Part shown: positions 35,087 to 43,809 of the stretch, one piece after another
Numbering within the stretch: the first letter of the stretch is position 1
How the letters are laid out: each line of letters starts with the position of its first letter
Source: Betaproteobacteria bacterium
Lineage (GTDB): Bacteria; Pseudomonadota; Gammaproteobacteria; Burkholderiales; JACQAP01
NCBI GenBank assembly: GCA_016194905.1
Contig: JACQAP010000005.1
Span: forward strand, 269,114 to 333,113
Length of the DNA: 64,000 nt
Reading direction: 5' to 3'
Position numbers and translations under genes: made by a program
The notes under the pieces: generated by a model
What the model was told of the DNA's origin: nothing
Databases searched by the model: none
The model's input: only the letters and a program-made list of their open reading frames with translations

Positions 35087-35110
35087 CATCTGTATCTATA
35101 TGGATACAAT
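35083..35110 (+). promoter_or_regulatory. Promoter of the toxin-antitoxin operon
   Basis: TTGACA (35083-35088) and TACAAT (35105-35110) are 16 bases apart, close to consensus. The start codon is at 35116, only 5 bases after the -10, so the transcript would be leaderless or nearly so. Confidence 0.75.
35091..35108. promoter_or_regulatory. Operator palindrome in the toxin-antitoxin promoter
   Basis: TGTATC-TATATG-GATACA is an 18-bp inverted repeat filling the space between the -35 and -10 boxes. Binding by the antitoxin would block RNA polymerase, the usual autoregulation of such pairs. Confidence 0.65.
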
Positions 35111-35115
35111 GAACC

Positions 35116-35418
35116 ATGTTCTCTGTCCGGCTGACGCAGGAGTTTCAGGATTGGCTTGACGCTCTGAAGGATCGACGGGGACAGGTGCGTATCGCTGCTC
35201 GGCTCCGCCTCGCGGAGGCTGGCAATTTGGGCGATTGGAAGTCAGTCGGTGGCGAAGTCTCCGAGATGAGGGTTGACTTCGGTCCAGGCTATCGCCTGTA
35301 CTTCACGCGGCGGGGCAGCATTCTCATCGTCATGCTCGCTGGCGGTGAGAAATCGTCTCAGGCGCGCGATATCAAGCGGGCGCAACGAATCTTGAGTCAA
35401 TTGGAGTTGGAGCCATGA
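35116..35418 (+). CDS. RelE/ParE-fold toxin, HI1419 (Gp49-like, HigB-related) family
   Basis: Toxin of 100 residues, probably a ribosome-dependent mRNA interferase. The addiction-module killer family pattern is clear: FQDWLDALKDRRGQVRIAAR, then GNLGDWKSVGGEVSEMRVDF, GPGYRLYF, and GGEKSSQARDIKRA. The toxin gene comes first and its stop overlaps the antitoxin ATG (ATGA), the order normal for this family. The upstream promoter carries a palindromic operator. There is almost no 5' leader. Confidence 0.92.
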   Translation: MFSVRLTQEFQDWLDALKDRRGQVRIAARLRLAEAGNLGDWKSVGGEVSEMRVDFGPGYRLYFTRRGSILIVMLAGGEKSSQARDIKRAQRILSQLELEP

Positions 35419-35714
35419 GCAAAACCAAGAAGCCCGGCAAATTGCTGCCCTTCGATGCAGCACGATATCTGACCGATGATGCAGCCGTCGCGGAATACAT
35501 GACCGCGATTCTGGAAACAGACGACCCAGATCTCCTGCTGTTGGCCCTTGGAGACGTCGCTCGCGCCCGGGGAATGGCACAGGTCGCCAAAGACTCAGGG
35601 CTTGGGCGCGAGAGCTTGTACAAGGCTCTCGCTCCTGGCGCAAAGCCTCGCTTTGATACCGTGCTCAAGGTGGCGCGCGCTTTGGGTGTTCGTCTCGCGG
35701 CGCGTCCCGCGTAA
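35415..35714 (+). CDS. HI1420-type addiction module antidote protein
   Basis: Antitoxin of 99 residues with a C-terminal helix-turn-helix (GMAQVAKDSGLGRESLYKAL, about 56-75) and the family's N-terminal toxin-binding part (LLPFDAARYLTDDAAVAEYM). PRFDTVLKVARALGVRL is the typical end. It should neutralise the toxin encoded just upstream and bind the palindrome in the operon promoter. Complete and undamaged. Confidence 0.92.
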   Translation: MSKTKKPGKLLPFDAARYLTDDAAVAEYMTAILETDDPDLLLLALGDVARARGMAQVAKDSGLGRESLYKALAPGAKPRFDTVLKVARALGVRLAARPA

Positions 35715-35850
35715 AGATTCCGTCGAAATAAAAGGTGAATCTCCAATGGCCTGTGGCCTGGGGTCGTGCTCAACCGTGCGAAGCGGTGGATCTCGGATTG
35801 GTCCATCTGACCCTACAATCTTTCTACGATCTTTGACGTAAGGAGGATGT

Positions 35851-35890
35851 GTGTCATTACGTGTCATTGCGTGCCGTTATGTGCCAACTA
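35851..35890. repeat. Four degenerate 10-bp tandem repeats after a strong ribosome-binding site
   Basis: GTGTCATTAC, GTGTCATTGC, GTGCCGTTAT and GTGCCAACTA follow in register directly after AAGGAGGATGT (35840-35850). Two overlapping frames of 14-15 codons start here (ATG at 35847, GTG at 35851), but no normal gene does. Confidence 0.55.
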
Positions 35891-35977
35891 AAAGATGAAG
35901 CTTGACTAAGGCATTCGCAGCGTAGAGAGTCGTTCGACAATGATTTTACCCAGCACACTAATCAAGGAATAGTTGCG

Positions 35978-36616
35978 ATGGCTGAGCCTCGTATTCGAAG
36001 AATGAATTGGATGTACATTCTGGCAAGGATGTTTAAGCCGAAATTGATAGTCCGTGTTAACGCGCTTGACCCTATGAATCGTGACGGGCAATTTGTATTT
36101 GAAAATGCTGTGCCGGCAGAAGATGTGCGAGAGTTCGCGGAGGAAGGCGAGCTCTACGCCTCAAGCACGGATAATTGGCACTGGGTAGGGTGCATATATA
36201 ACGACAAGTGGTATAAGTTTATTCCTAAGGCCCAGTACGACGAGACGTTCAAGCGATTTAGGCAAATTGATTCCGATGCAAAGAAAAGAATTATGGAAAT
36301 AGACATCGCGACAGACTCCGATACGTATGAGCGATTTTCCAAGAAACTGACGTATGATCAGCAGCACGAAGTTGCGTATTTCCTTTATTGCGGTGATGAC
36401 CTAGGCGACGAAACTAAGGGAGCGCTGGATGCAATACATCTTGATGTGAGCACTGTGGACGGCCGCGAGTATGTGACGCGAGCGCTCGACCGGTTTGGTG
36501 AAGGTCACTGGCGGAAATTAGCGGAGATCAAACAACGTCAAAAGGAGAAAGAACGGAATACAGGTCCGAACGGTGTGTTCAATTCGGAAGGTCACTTCGG
36601 CTCCAATCAGAAGTAG
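35978..36616 (+). CDS. Orphan protein of unknown function, A+T-richer than its neighbours
   Basis: Open frame of 212 codons with AAGGA 10 bases upstream of the ATG. The protein is hydrophilic and mixed-charge with no signal peptide or membrane segment. Aromatic clusters (DNWHWVGCIYNDKWYKFIPK) suggest a folded domain in the middle, and the C-terminus is Lys/Glu-rich then Gly/Asn-rich. Codon use (AAA, GAA, TAT, ATT) differs from the surrounding GC-rich genes, suggesting recent acquisition. I recognise no family. It follows a toxin-antitoxin pair and precedes an A+T-rich gap. Confidence 0.7.
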   Translation: MAEPRIRRMNWMYILARMFKPKLIVRVNALDPMNRDGQFVFENAVPAEDVREFAEEGELYASSTDNWHWVGCIYNDKWYKFIPKAQYDETFKRFRQIDSDAKKRIMEIDIATDSDTYERFSKKLTYDQQHEVAYFLYCGDDLGDETKGALDAIHLDVSTVDGREYVTRALDRFGEGHWRKLAEIKQRQKEKERNTGPNGVFNSEGHFGSNQK

Positions 36617-36755
36617 CTAACTGTCGTAATACCGGGGTAGTTGGTTCGTTATCGCCTTTTTCAATTATCGTTTGAATGGTTCCCAGAGCCTTCGCCCGCT
36701 AAATTTTTCCGATCGCGGCTCTCGTCGATTAGAAATACTTTAGAATTGTTTCAGC

Positions 36756-36899
36756 ATGAATTCGTCGCTCGCGCGCATTCATCATGTTCTCTTTTTGGCT
36801 TATCTGGTCCGGTTCGTTTTGCTCGCCGCGGGCATCCTCTATTATTCCGAGATGGAAAAAGCCAAACCGACGGAAGTAAGGGCTTTGCTAATTGCGTAA
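36756..36899 (+). CDS. Possible 47-residue single-pass membrane peptide
   Basis: ATG at 36756 to TAA at 36897-36899 encodes a basic N-terminus, one hydrophobic helix (VLFLAYLVRFVLLAAGILYY) and a charged tail (SEMEKAKPTEVRALLIA). No good ribosome-binding site is visible, and it could be chance in an A+T-richer gap. It points toward the end of the convergent hrpA gene with 13 bases between them. Confidence 0.2.
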   Translation: MNSSLARIHHVLFLAYLVRFVLLAAGILYYSEMEKAKPTEVRALLIA

Positions 36900-36912
36900 T
36901 GATCAGCCCGGA

Positions 36913-39900
36913 CTAAAGCTCGCTCCAGTATTTCTCGACCCGCTTGAAGGACACCGGGTAAGGCGTCTTCAACTGTTGCGCCCACAGCGAGACCCGCAAC
37001 TCCTCGAGCATCCAGCGTAGTTCTTCCAGTTTGGGGCTGCGTACGCCGCGGGCGCGGTCGGCGACCAGACTGGTCTGGTAGGTCTGCCAGTAGCGCGCCA
37101 GTTGCTGCTGCCAGTTGGTGTCGCGCTCCGGATTGGACGCGATCTTGTCGAGCCGCATTGCGATCGCCCTGATGTAGCGCGGATAGTGCTTGAGGCGATC
37201 GAACGGCACGACGGCCAGAAATCCTGGGGACAGCAATTCCTTGAGCTGCGCGCGGATATCGGCCAGCGCACGCGGCCAAGCCGCGTATTGGGGCTGGCCG
37301 AGCTTCGTGCGCAGCGACTGATGCTCGGCGAGGATTTCCCCCGCGATGCGGCAGATTTCCTGCGCAACGTCCATCAACCGCGTTTTGCCTTTCGCTGCCC
37401 TGGTTTCGAACTGCTTGCGGTTGCGTATCGGCTCCTGCTCGACGAAGAAGGCACGATCGGAAATTGCGGTGACCAACTCATCCCGCAACCGGTCGGCCAT
37501 CGCGGACTTGTCCTGCTTGCCGCTGCCCTGTTCGTCCAGCAGCGCGTAGCGCAACTGCATTTCGTTGAAGCCGGGAAGGTTGCGCGCGAGAAACTTCATC
37601 TGTTCCTGCAACGCAAGCTGGAACAGCCGGCGCAGCCCCCGCCGCGTCGCCGCCTCCGCCTCCGCCTCGGTATCCAGCAAGGTAAGGCCGACCGACTTGC
37701 CCTCGTCGACGATTGCCGGATAACCGACCAGCTTTCCCCTGCCACGGTCAACCTCCACTTGTTCGGGCAATTCGTCGAAATCCCAACTCGTCGAACCTTT
37801 TCGCTCAAAGGCGGTGCTGGCGGTTTCGCTGAATGTCCGGCGCGCCTTCACGCCGAGCTGGTTGCGCAGCGCGGGCAGGTCCCTCCCGGTCGCGATCTCG
37901 TGTTCCTTCTCGTCAACCACGCGGAAATTTATTAGCAGGTGCGGCGGCAGATCGGCGACGTCCCAGGCATCGGGCGGGACTTCAACCCCGGTCTTCTTGA
38001 ACAAAGCTTGCGACAGCGCGTCGGTCAGCGGTCCGCTATCTGGATCAAGGATTTCCAGACAAGCGGTCACCACCTGCGGCACCGGCACGAAATGCTTGCG
38101 CAGGCCCTTGGGCAGCCCTTTGAGCAAATACGTGATCTTGTCCCTCAGCAGCCCGGCAACCAGCCATTCGCAGCGGCGCTCGTCCAACTGGTTGAGCAGG
38201 TGCAGCGGCACGATCATGGTCACGCCGTCGAGCGCATGACCCGGGTCGAAGCGGTAGGACAGGTCGAAGGTCTGCATGCCGACGGTGAGCGCGTCGGGGA
38301 ACAGATCCTCCGTGATCTGTTCCGCGGCGTGGCGCATCAGGTATTCGCGGCTGAGGAATAGCAATTTCGGATTCTCACGCTCGGCCTGCCGGCGCCATTT
38401 TTCGAAATCCACCGCACTGGAGATCCCCTCGGGAATGCGCTCGGCGTAGAACGCGAAAATCGCCTCGTCGTCGACCAGCACGTCGTGGCGGCGCGATTTG
38501 TGCTCGAGTTGCTGCACATCCTCGATCAGATGGCGGTTGTACTCGAGGAACTCCGGTTGGCCGTGATAGTGGCCCGCCACCAGCGCACCGCGGATGAACA
38601 ATTCGCGCGCTTCTTTCGGCTCGATGGGACCGTATTGCATGCGCCGCTTCGGCACCACTACCAGACCGTATACGCTGACCTGCTCGTAGGCGACCACCGA
38701 TCCGCTGTCCTTCGACCAGTGCGGCTCGCGGTAACTGCGTTTGGCCAGGTGCTGGCCCAGCCGTTCGATCCATTCCGGCTCGATCGCAGCCACGCCGCGC
38801 GCATAGAGCCGCGTGGTTTCGGTCAGCTCCGCCGCCATCACCCACTTCGGCCCCTTCTTCTTGAGACCGGAGGCCGGGCTCAATACGAACTTGATCTGGC
38901 GCGCGCCGAGATAGATGCCCGCCTCGTCCGACTTGAAACCGATGTTGCCCAGCAGGCCCGCCAGCAGCGCGCGATGGATTTCCTCGTAGCCCGCCTCCTT
39001 CTCGTTCAGCCGCCATCCCATCTCGGCTATCACCGTATGCAACTGGCTATGCAGCTCGCGCCATTCGCGCAGCCGCAGGTAGGAAAGGAAGCGATCATGG
39101 CAGTCCTGCACCAGCTTGCGATTCGATTTCTTGTGCACCAGCGCTTCTTCGAACCATTTCCAGATGCGCGGATAGGACAGGAAATCCGAGCGGTCGTCGA
39201 CGAACTCGGCGTGCGCCTGGATCACGGCCTCCTGCTTGTCCATCGGCCGTTCGCGCGGGTCCTGCACGGACAGCGCTGCCGCGACGATCAGAACCTCGGC
39301 GAGGCATCCCTCCTGCTTCGCGGCGACCAGCATGCGTGCGACGCGCGGGTCGATCGGCAGTTTCGCGAGCTGCTGTCCGACGGGCGTCAGCGCGCGCGCT
39401 TCATCGACGGCGCCCAGTTCGGCGAGCAACTGGTAGCCGTCGGCGATCATGCGCGAGGCCGGGGCGTCGACGAAGGGAAAATCCTCGATGTCGCCGAGCT
39501 TGAGCGCACCCATGCGCAGGATGACCGAGGCGAGCGACGAACGCAGGATCTCCGGATCGGTGAATTCGGTGCGCGCCTTGAAATCCTCTTCGCCGTACAG
39601 CCGTACGCAGATGCCGTTCATGACGCGGCCGCAGCGCCCGGCGCGCTGGTTCGCCGATGCCCGTGATATCTTCTCGACCTGCAGCAGCTCGACCTTGTTG
39701 CGGTAGCTGTAGCGGTTGATGCGCGCCAGACCCGAATCCACCACGAAGCGGATGCCGGGCACGGTGAGCGACGTTTCCGCCACGTTGGTGGCCAGCACGA
39801 TGCGCCGCGCAGCGCCGCCGGAGGAGAAAATGCGTTCCTGGTCCTGCGCCGACAACCTGGCGAACAACGGCAGGATTTCCATGCCTTGCGGATGATGCTT

Positions 39901-40866
39901 GCGCAACGCCTCCGCCGCATCGCGGATCTCTCGCTCGCCCGGCAGAAACACCAGCACATCGCCGCTGGTCGTGTGCGCGGTCACCTCGTCTATGGCGTTG
40001 ACGATTGCCTCGGGCAAATCGATCTCGTGCTCATCCTCGTCGTCTTCATCGAACGGCCGGTACCAGACATCCACCGGATACAGCCGGCCGGACACTTCGA
40101 CCACGGGCGCGTTGTCGAAATGCGCGGAGAAACGGTCGGCGTCGATGGTGGCCGAGGTGATGATCAACTTGAGTTCCGGACGCCGCGGCAGCAGTTGCTT
40201 GATGTAGCCCAGCAGAAAATCGATGTTCAGGCTGCGCTCGTGCGCCTCGTCGATGATCAGCGTGTCGTACTGCGACAGCGAGCGGTCCGCCTGGGTCTGC
40301 GCCAGCAGGATGCCGTCGGTCATGACCTTGAGGTAGTTGTCGGCGCTGGTCTTGTCGGTAAAACGGACCTGGAATCCCACTGCTTCACCGAGTGGCGTAT
40401 GCAGTTCCGCGGCGACCCGGGCCGCCACCGAGCGCGCCGCAATCCGGCGCGGCTGGGTATGGCCGATCATGCCTTGCACGCCGCGACCCAGGTCCAGGCA
40501 GATTTTCGGCAACTGCGTGGTTTTACCCGAGCCGGTCTCGCCGCACACGATCACGACTTGGTGGGCATGAATCGCATCGGCGATCTCGCCGCGCTTGGCG
40601 CTGATCGGCAATTCCTCGGGATACGCGACCTTCGGCAACCGTGCCTGCCGCTGCCGTGCCTGTTCAACCGAGCGCTGCGCATCGGCAGCGAGCTTGCCGA
40701 GTTCGGCGGACACATCCCTGCCGCCGCGGGCCGACTTCTCGATTTTCTTTAGACGCGCGCGCAGAGAGCCGCGGGTGCGCAGCATGCCGCGATCGATGGC
40801 TTCGCGCAGCTCGCGCCACGTGGCGGTCGCAGGAACGGATTTCGGGACAGCGGGAACGGAACTCAT
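36913..40866 (-). CDS. hrpA: ATP-dependent RNA helicase HrpA
   Basis: DEAH-box RNA helicase of 1317 residues, the usual length for bacterial HrpA. Motif I is GETGSGKT (about 109-116), motif II DEAH near 207, and motif VI is in SRASANQRAGRCGR. The HA2 and OB-fold domains follow, then the long DUF3418 C-terminal region specific to HrpA. The family takes part in ribosome rescue and mRNA processing, acting on stalled ribosomes in E. coli. It stands alone on its strand, with a terminator hairpin from the upstream operon in front of it. Confidence 0.95.
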   Translation of the reverse strand: MSSVPAVPKSVPATATWRELREAIDRGMLRTRGSLRARLKKIEKSARGGRDVSAELGKLAADAQRSVEQARQRQARLPKVAYPEELPISAKRGEIADAIHAHQVVIVCGETGSGKTTQLPKICLDLGRGVQGMIGHTQPRRIAARSVAARVAAELHTPLGEAVGFQVRFTDKTSADNYLKVMTDGILLAQTQADRSLSQYDTLIIDEAHERSLNIDFLLGYIKQLLPRRPELKLIITSATIDADRFSAHFDNAPVVEVSGRLYPVDVWYRPFDEDDEDEHEIDLPEAIVNAIDEVTAHTTSGDVLVFLPGEREIRDAAEALRKHHPQGMEILPLFARLSAQDQERIFSSGGAARRIVLATNVAETSLTVPGIRFVVDSGLARINRYSYRNKVELLQVEKISRASANQRAGRCGRVMNGICVRLYGEEDFKARTEFTDPEILRSSLASVILRMGALKLGDIEDFPFVDAPASRMIADGYQLLAELGAVDEARALTPVGQQLAKLPIDPRVARMLVAAKQEGCLAEVLIVAAALSVQDPRERPMDKQEAVIQAHAEFVDDRSDFLSYPRIWKWFEEALVHKKSNRKLVQDCHDRFLSYLRLREWRELHSQLHTVIAEMGWRLNEKEAGYEEIHRALLAGLLGNIGFKSDEAGIYLGARQIKFVLSPASGLKKKGPKWVMAAELTETTRLYARGVAAIEPEWIERLGQHLAKRSYREPHWSKDSGSVVAYEQVSVYGLVVVPKRRMQYGPIEPKEARELFIRGALVAGHYHGQPEFLEYNRHLIEDVQQLEHKSRRHDVLVDDEAIFAFYAERIPEGISSAVDFEKWRRQAERENPKLLFLSREYLMRHAAEQITEDLFPDALTVGMQTFDLSYRFDPGHALDGVTMIVPLHLLNQLDERRCEWLVAGLLRDKITYLLKGLPKGLRKHFVPVPQVVTACLEILDPDSGPLTDALSQALFKKTGVEVPPDAWDVADLPPHLLINFRVVDEKEHEIATGRDLPALRNQLGVKARRTFSETASTAFERKGSTSWDFDELPEQVEVDRGRGKLVGYPAIVDEGKSVGLTLLDTEAEAEAATRRGLRRLFQLALQEQMKFLARNLPGFNEMQLRYALLDEQGSGKQDKSAMADRLRDELVTAISDRAFFVEQEPIRNRKQFETRAAKGKTRLMDVAQEICRIAGEILAEHQSLRTKLGQPQYAAWPRALADIRAQLKELLSPGFLAVVPFDRLKHYPRYIRAIAMRLDKIASNPERDTNWQQQLARYWQTYQTSLVADRARGVRSPKLEELRWMLEELRVSLWAQQLKTPYPVSFKRVEKYWSEL

Positions 40867-40941
40867 CGGAAAATTCGGCGGCGGTGCAGACGGCGATAGA
40901 GGCCGTAATTTTAATCGACTTGCGCACCGGGGCCATGAACA

Positions 40942-40961
40942 AAGCCGCCCACAGGCGGCTT
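40942..40961 (-). terminator. Hairpin terminator at the end of the pilus/EAL operon
   Basis: AAGCCGCC (40942-40949) and GGCGGCTT (40954-40961) form a perfect 8-bp stem around CACA. On the minus strand it is followed by TTTGTTC, a weak T tract. It lies between the stop of the EAL gene and the start of hrpA. Confidence 0.6.
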
Positions 40962-41028
40962 GTCGTGTCCGACCCCACCAAACCCGATGTGTTGGTGTCT
41001 GGTTGACGGTGCCGCGCTTGCGACAGAT

Positions 41029-43344
41029 TTAGACCAGGTTGTAAATCGGATGTGAAGAATCGAGCATCTTGGCGAAATCCTCTGCCGGAACCGGCTTGCT
41101 GTAGAGGTAACCCTGCGCCTGGTCGCATCGTAGAAGGCGCAACAAGTTAGCCTGTTCGTCGTTCTCGACGCCTTCTGCCACGACCTTCAGGTTGAGGTTG
41201 TGGGCGAGGGAGATGATGGTATTGACGAGCCCCATGTACGCGGGTTCGGTAGTCATTCTCATGATGAATGCGCGGTCGATCTTGAGCTCGTCTATGGGCA
41301 GTGTGACAAGGTATGCAAGCGAGGAATAACCGGTGCCGAAGTCGTCGATCGCAATCACGATGCCGAGCGTTCTCAGTGTCTGGAGCACGTCCCTCACTTG
41401 GTGCTCCGCCGTCACGAGGCCGCTTTCCGTAAGCTCGATCGACAATGCAACTGGTTCACACTTTCCGACCGCGAGCTCGTGCTGGATATCGGCTATGAAA
41501 TTCCTGTCCCTCAGTTGAAACGCGGTGACGTTCACCGCGATCCTGGGTGCGCCGAGTCCGGCGTCGCGCCACGTGCAGAAGTCGATGATGGTGCGGCCGA
41601 GTGCCTGGCGTCCGGCATGCAGGATCAAACCCGACGATTCGAGCACGGGAATAAACTCCGCGGGAGACACCAGGCCGCGTTGCGGGTGCACCCATCGCAT
41701 GAGTGCCTCAGCACCGACGATCCTGCCGGTGGCCAGATCGATCTTCGGCTGATAGTAATTGATGAACTCTCTTCGAGAGATGGCTTTGCGGAGTTCTCCT
41801 TCAAGCCGCAACTGAGCGGCGGTTGCCTCGTCCATCTTCTTGTTGTAGAAGCGGAATGTCTGTTGGAGACCCCGCGCACTTTGTGCCGCCTGCTCGGCCG
41901 CCGTAAGCAGCGCGCCGATCGTTTCCCCGTCGTCCGGAAAGAACGCCGCACCAAGATAGATCGCGCATCCAACTTGCTCGTCGCCCATGGAGTAAGGGGC
42001 CGAAAGCGCCTCGGCGAGATGCTGTGTGGCAAAGCGTGAGAAATTCGCAGGATCCTCATCGGGCACGAACAGAGCAAAGAGCCTTCTGCGCACCGACGCC
42101 GCGATGGCCCGATCTGGAGCATGCGCCTGCAGGCGTTGTGCCGCCTGCTTCAGGACCGAATCGATCGCTCCGGCACCGTAGGCTGCGCCTACCCGGTCCA
42201 GTTGCTCCATCCCGACCGCCAGCAGGCAACCGCAACGGATTTGTGGTGCGAGCGTCCCGAATTTGTCTTCGAAACCGGCCTTGTTGGGCAGGCCGGTGAC
42301 CGTGTCGTAGAAAGAGAGATAGTGAATGTCCCTGGTCTTCTGCAGACGGTCGATGCCAAAGGAGATATCCGCGGCAAGTTCGCGTGCCCTGTGCAGATAA
42401 AATGCATCGAAGAAATTTTTTCGAGTTGCGTAGAGGTTCATGGTTCCCCAGAGTACATCGCCCACCGCAAGCGGCAATACCACGGACGCGAGAAGGCCAT
42501 GCCGGTGGTGTACGCCGTAGGAGCCAGTTCGCGGATCGATCGCAAGGTCGTTGCAAACCCTCAAGCGCCTGCTGACGATCACTTCGGAGGCGAGCGCCCT
42601 TTCGAGAGGTTCGCTTGCAATACTGTGGACCACCGACTCGGCGAGCTCGCCCTCCGAGGCCGCCCACGCGATCGGCCGTAGGTCCCCAGACGGGAGATCG
42701 AGGCGCCCGATCCACGCCATTCTGAGGCCGCCCAGCTCGATTACGGCGTGGCAGGCTTCGCTGCACAGGCTTTCGATATCGGTGACGCGCGCGATCATCG
42801 CACTGACATGGGCGAGCATGGAGTAGTACTGCTCGTGCCGCGACAGGCGCCGCCGCAGATTGAGCTGCGCCACCACCGCGCTGGACAGGGTGACAAGCGC
42901 TTCGTATTGCGCCGCCGTAAGATCGCGCGGCACGCGGTCGATCACGCATAAGGTGCCCACGGCGCTTCCTTCGCCGGTCTTGAGCGGCATGCCCGCGTAA
43001 AATCTGATCTTGGGATCACCGGTCACCAGGGGGTTGGCGCGAAAGCGCTTGTCTTTCGAAGCATCCGTTACGACGAAGAGCTGATCCGGATTGACGATCG
43101 CGTGCGCGCAAAACGAAATGTCGCGCGGCGTTTCGATCACGTCCAGGCCGACGCGGGCCTTGAACCACTGGCGTTCGGTATCGACCAGCGATACCAGGGA
43201 AATCGGCGTGCCGCAGACGAAAGCGGCAAGGCGCACCAGACTGTCGAATGCTTCCTCCGGGGCCGTTTCGAGAACATCGAGCGCGGCGAGTTCGGCAAGC
43301 CGTTCGCTCTCGTCAGCCGGGACCACGGGAACGGTGTAAGTCAT
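41029..43344 (-). CDS. GAF-GAF-degenerate GGDEF-EAL c-di-GMP phosphodiesterase
   Basis: Cytoplasmic signalling protein of 771 residues: a GAF domain (about 20-165), a second GAF domain (about 185-345), a GGDEF-like domain (345-500) and an EAL domain (520-765). The cyclase loop reads SVRRRLFALF where GGDEF should be, so it cannot make c-di-GMP. The EAL domain looks active: EALMRW, NVTAF, DDFGTGYSS, LKIDRAFI and VVAEGVE. It starts 21 bases after the last pilus gene on the same strand, so it is probably made with the pili and lowers c-di-GMP when the GAF domains sense their ligands. Confidence 0.92.
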   Translation of the reverse strand: MTYTVPVVPADESERLAELAALDVLETAPEEAFDSLVRLAAFVCGTPISLVSLVDTERQWFKARVGLDVIETPRDISFCAHAIVNPDQLFVVTDASKDKRFRANPLVTGDPKIRFYAGMPLKTGEGSAVGTLCVIDRVPRDLTAAQYEALVTLSSAVVAQLNLRRRLSRHEQYYSMLAHVSAMIARVTDIESLCSEACHAVIELGGLRMAWIGRLDLPSGDLRPIAWAASEGELAESVVHSIASEPLERALASEVIVSRRLRVCNDLAIDPRTGSYGVHHRHGLLASVVLPLAVGDVLWGTMNLYATRKNFFDAFYLHRARELAADISFGIDRLQKTRDIHYLSFYDTVTGLPNKAGFEDKFGTLAPQIRCGCLLAVGMEQLDRVGAAYGAGAIDSVLKQAAQRLQAHAPDRAIAASVRRRLFALFVPDEDPANFSRFATQHLAEALSAPYSMGDEQVGCAIYLGAAFFPDDGETIGALLTAAEQAAQSARGLQQTFRFYNKKMDEATAAQLRLEGELRKAISRREFINYYQPKIDLATGRIVGAEALMRWVHPQRGLVSPAEFIPVLESSGLILHAGRQALGRTIIDFCTWRDAGLGAPRIAVNVTAFQLRDRNFIADIQHELAVGKCEPVALSIELTESGLVTAEHQVRDVLQTLRTLGIVIAIDDFGTGYSSLAYLVTLPIDELKIDRAFIMRMTTEPAYMGLVNTIISLAHNLNLKVVAEGVENDEQANLLRLLRCDQAQGYLYSKPVPAEDFAKMLDSSHPIYNLV

Positions 43345-43365
43345 GGCGGCACCTGCTGCGACTCG

Positions 43366-43809
43366 TCAAAAGTTGATGGTGACGGTAATGGTGTCGGTGT
43401 AAGTGCCCGCGCCCACGTTCTGCTGAGCGGGCAGCCGCCCGTAGACGGTGTGATCGATGGCGCCCGGAAGCGCAAACGCGCCAGTTACGTTTGCCGTTCC
43501 CCCGCTGCCGTCGCCCCACACCGTGGTTCGCAGCGGATCGATGTACAAATTGTAGGAAAGCGTGTACCCGCCGCCGCTCAGCCTCCGGGGGGAGTACGAT
43601 CCCGCGCTGCCCGCGCTCAGCAAAACTGTGTAGCCCACCGTTACCGTGCTGCAGGTCACGCGCAGCGTGCCGGCCGTGTCCGTCGGCGCGACGCTGAAGG
43701 GCGAGTAAACGCCGAATGCAACCGGCGTGGGATCCACGCTGCATGCGGATTCCGCAGCGTTCGCCAGGAGGAGCAGCAGCGTCGAGAGCAAGACCATGTG
43801 CGTATTCAT
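43366..43809 (-). CDS. Spore coat protein U (SCPU) domain pilus subunit, distal gene
   Basis: Exported subunit of an archaic (Csu-like) chaperone-usher pilus, 147 residues. A signal peptide runs to about residue 21, then an SCPU immunoglobulin-like domain with cysteines in ESACSVDPT and RVTCSTV. The end GAGTYTDTITVTINF is the beta strand G typical of these subunits. Its position after the usher suggests a tip or minor subunit, but it has only one SCPU domain rather than the two of CsuE. It overlaps the usher start by 4 bases. Confidence 0.88.
   Translation of the reverse strand: MNTHMVLLSTLLLLLANAAESACSVDPTPVAFGVYSPFSVAPTDTAGTLRVTCSTVTVGYTVLLSAGSAGSYSPRRLSGGGYTLSYNLYIDPLRTTVWGDGSGGTANVTGAFALPGAIDHTVYGRLPAQQNVGAGTYTDTITVTINF

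Noticed and set aside
34806-35115. Minus-strand open frames between the BBE flavoprotein and the toxin gene
   Set aside because: No family motifs and no ribosome-binding sites; the plus strand shows a recognisable PIN-domain remnant instead.
35851-35890. Short tandem repeats considered as a CRISPR array
   Set aside because: Units are only 10 bases long, directly adjacent with no spacers and degenerate; no cas genes are in the window.
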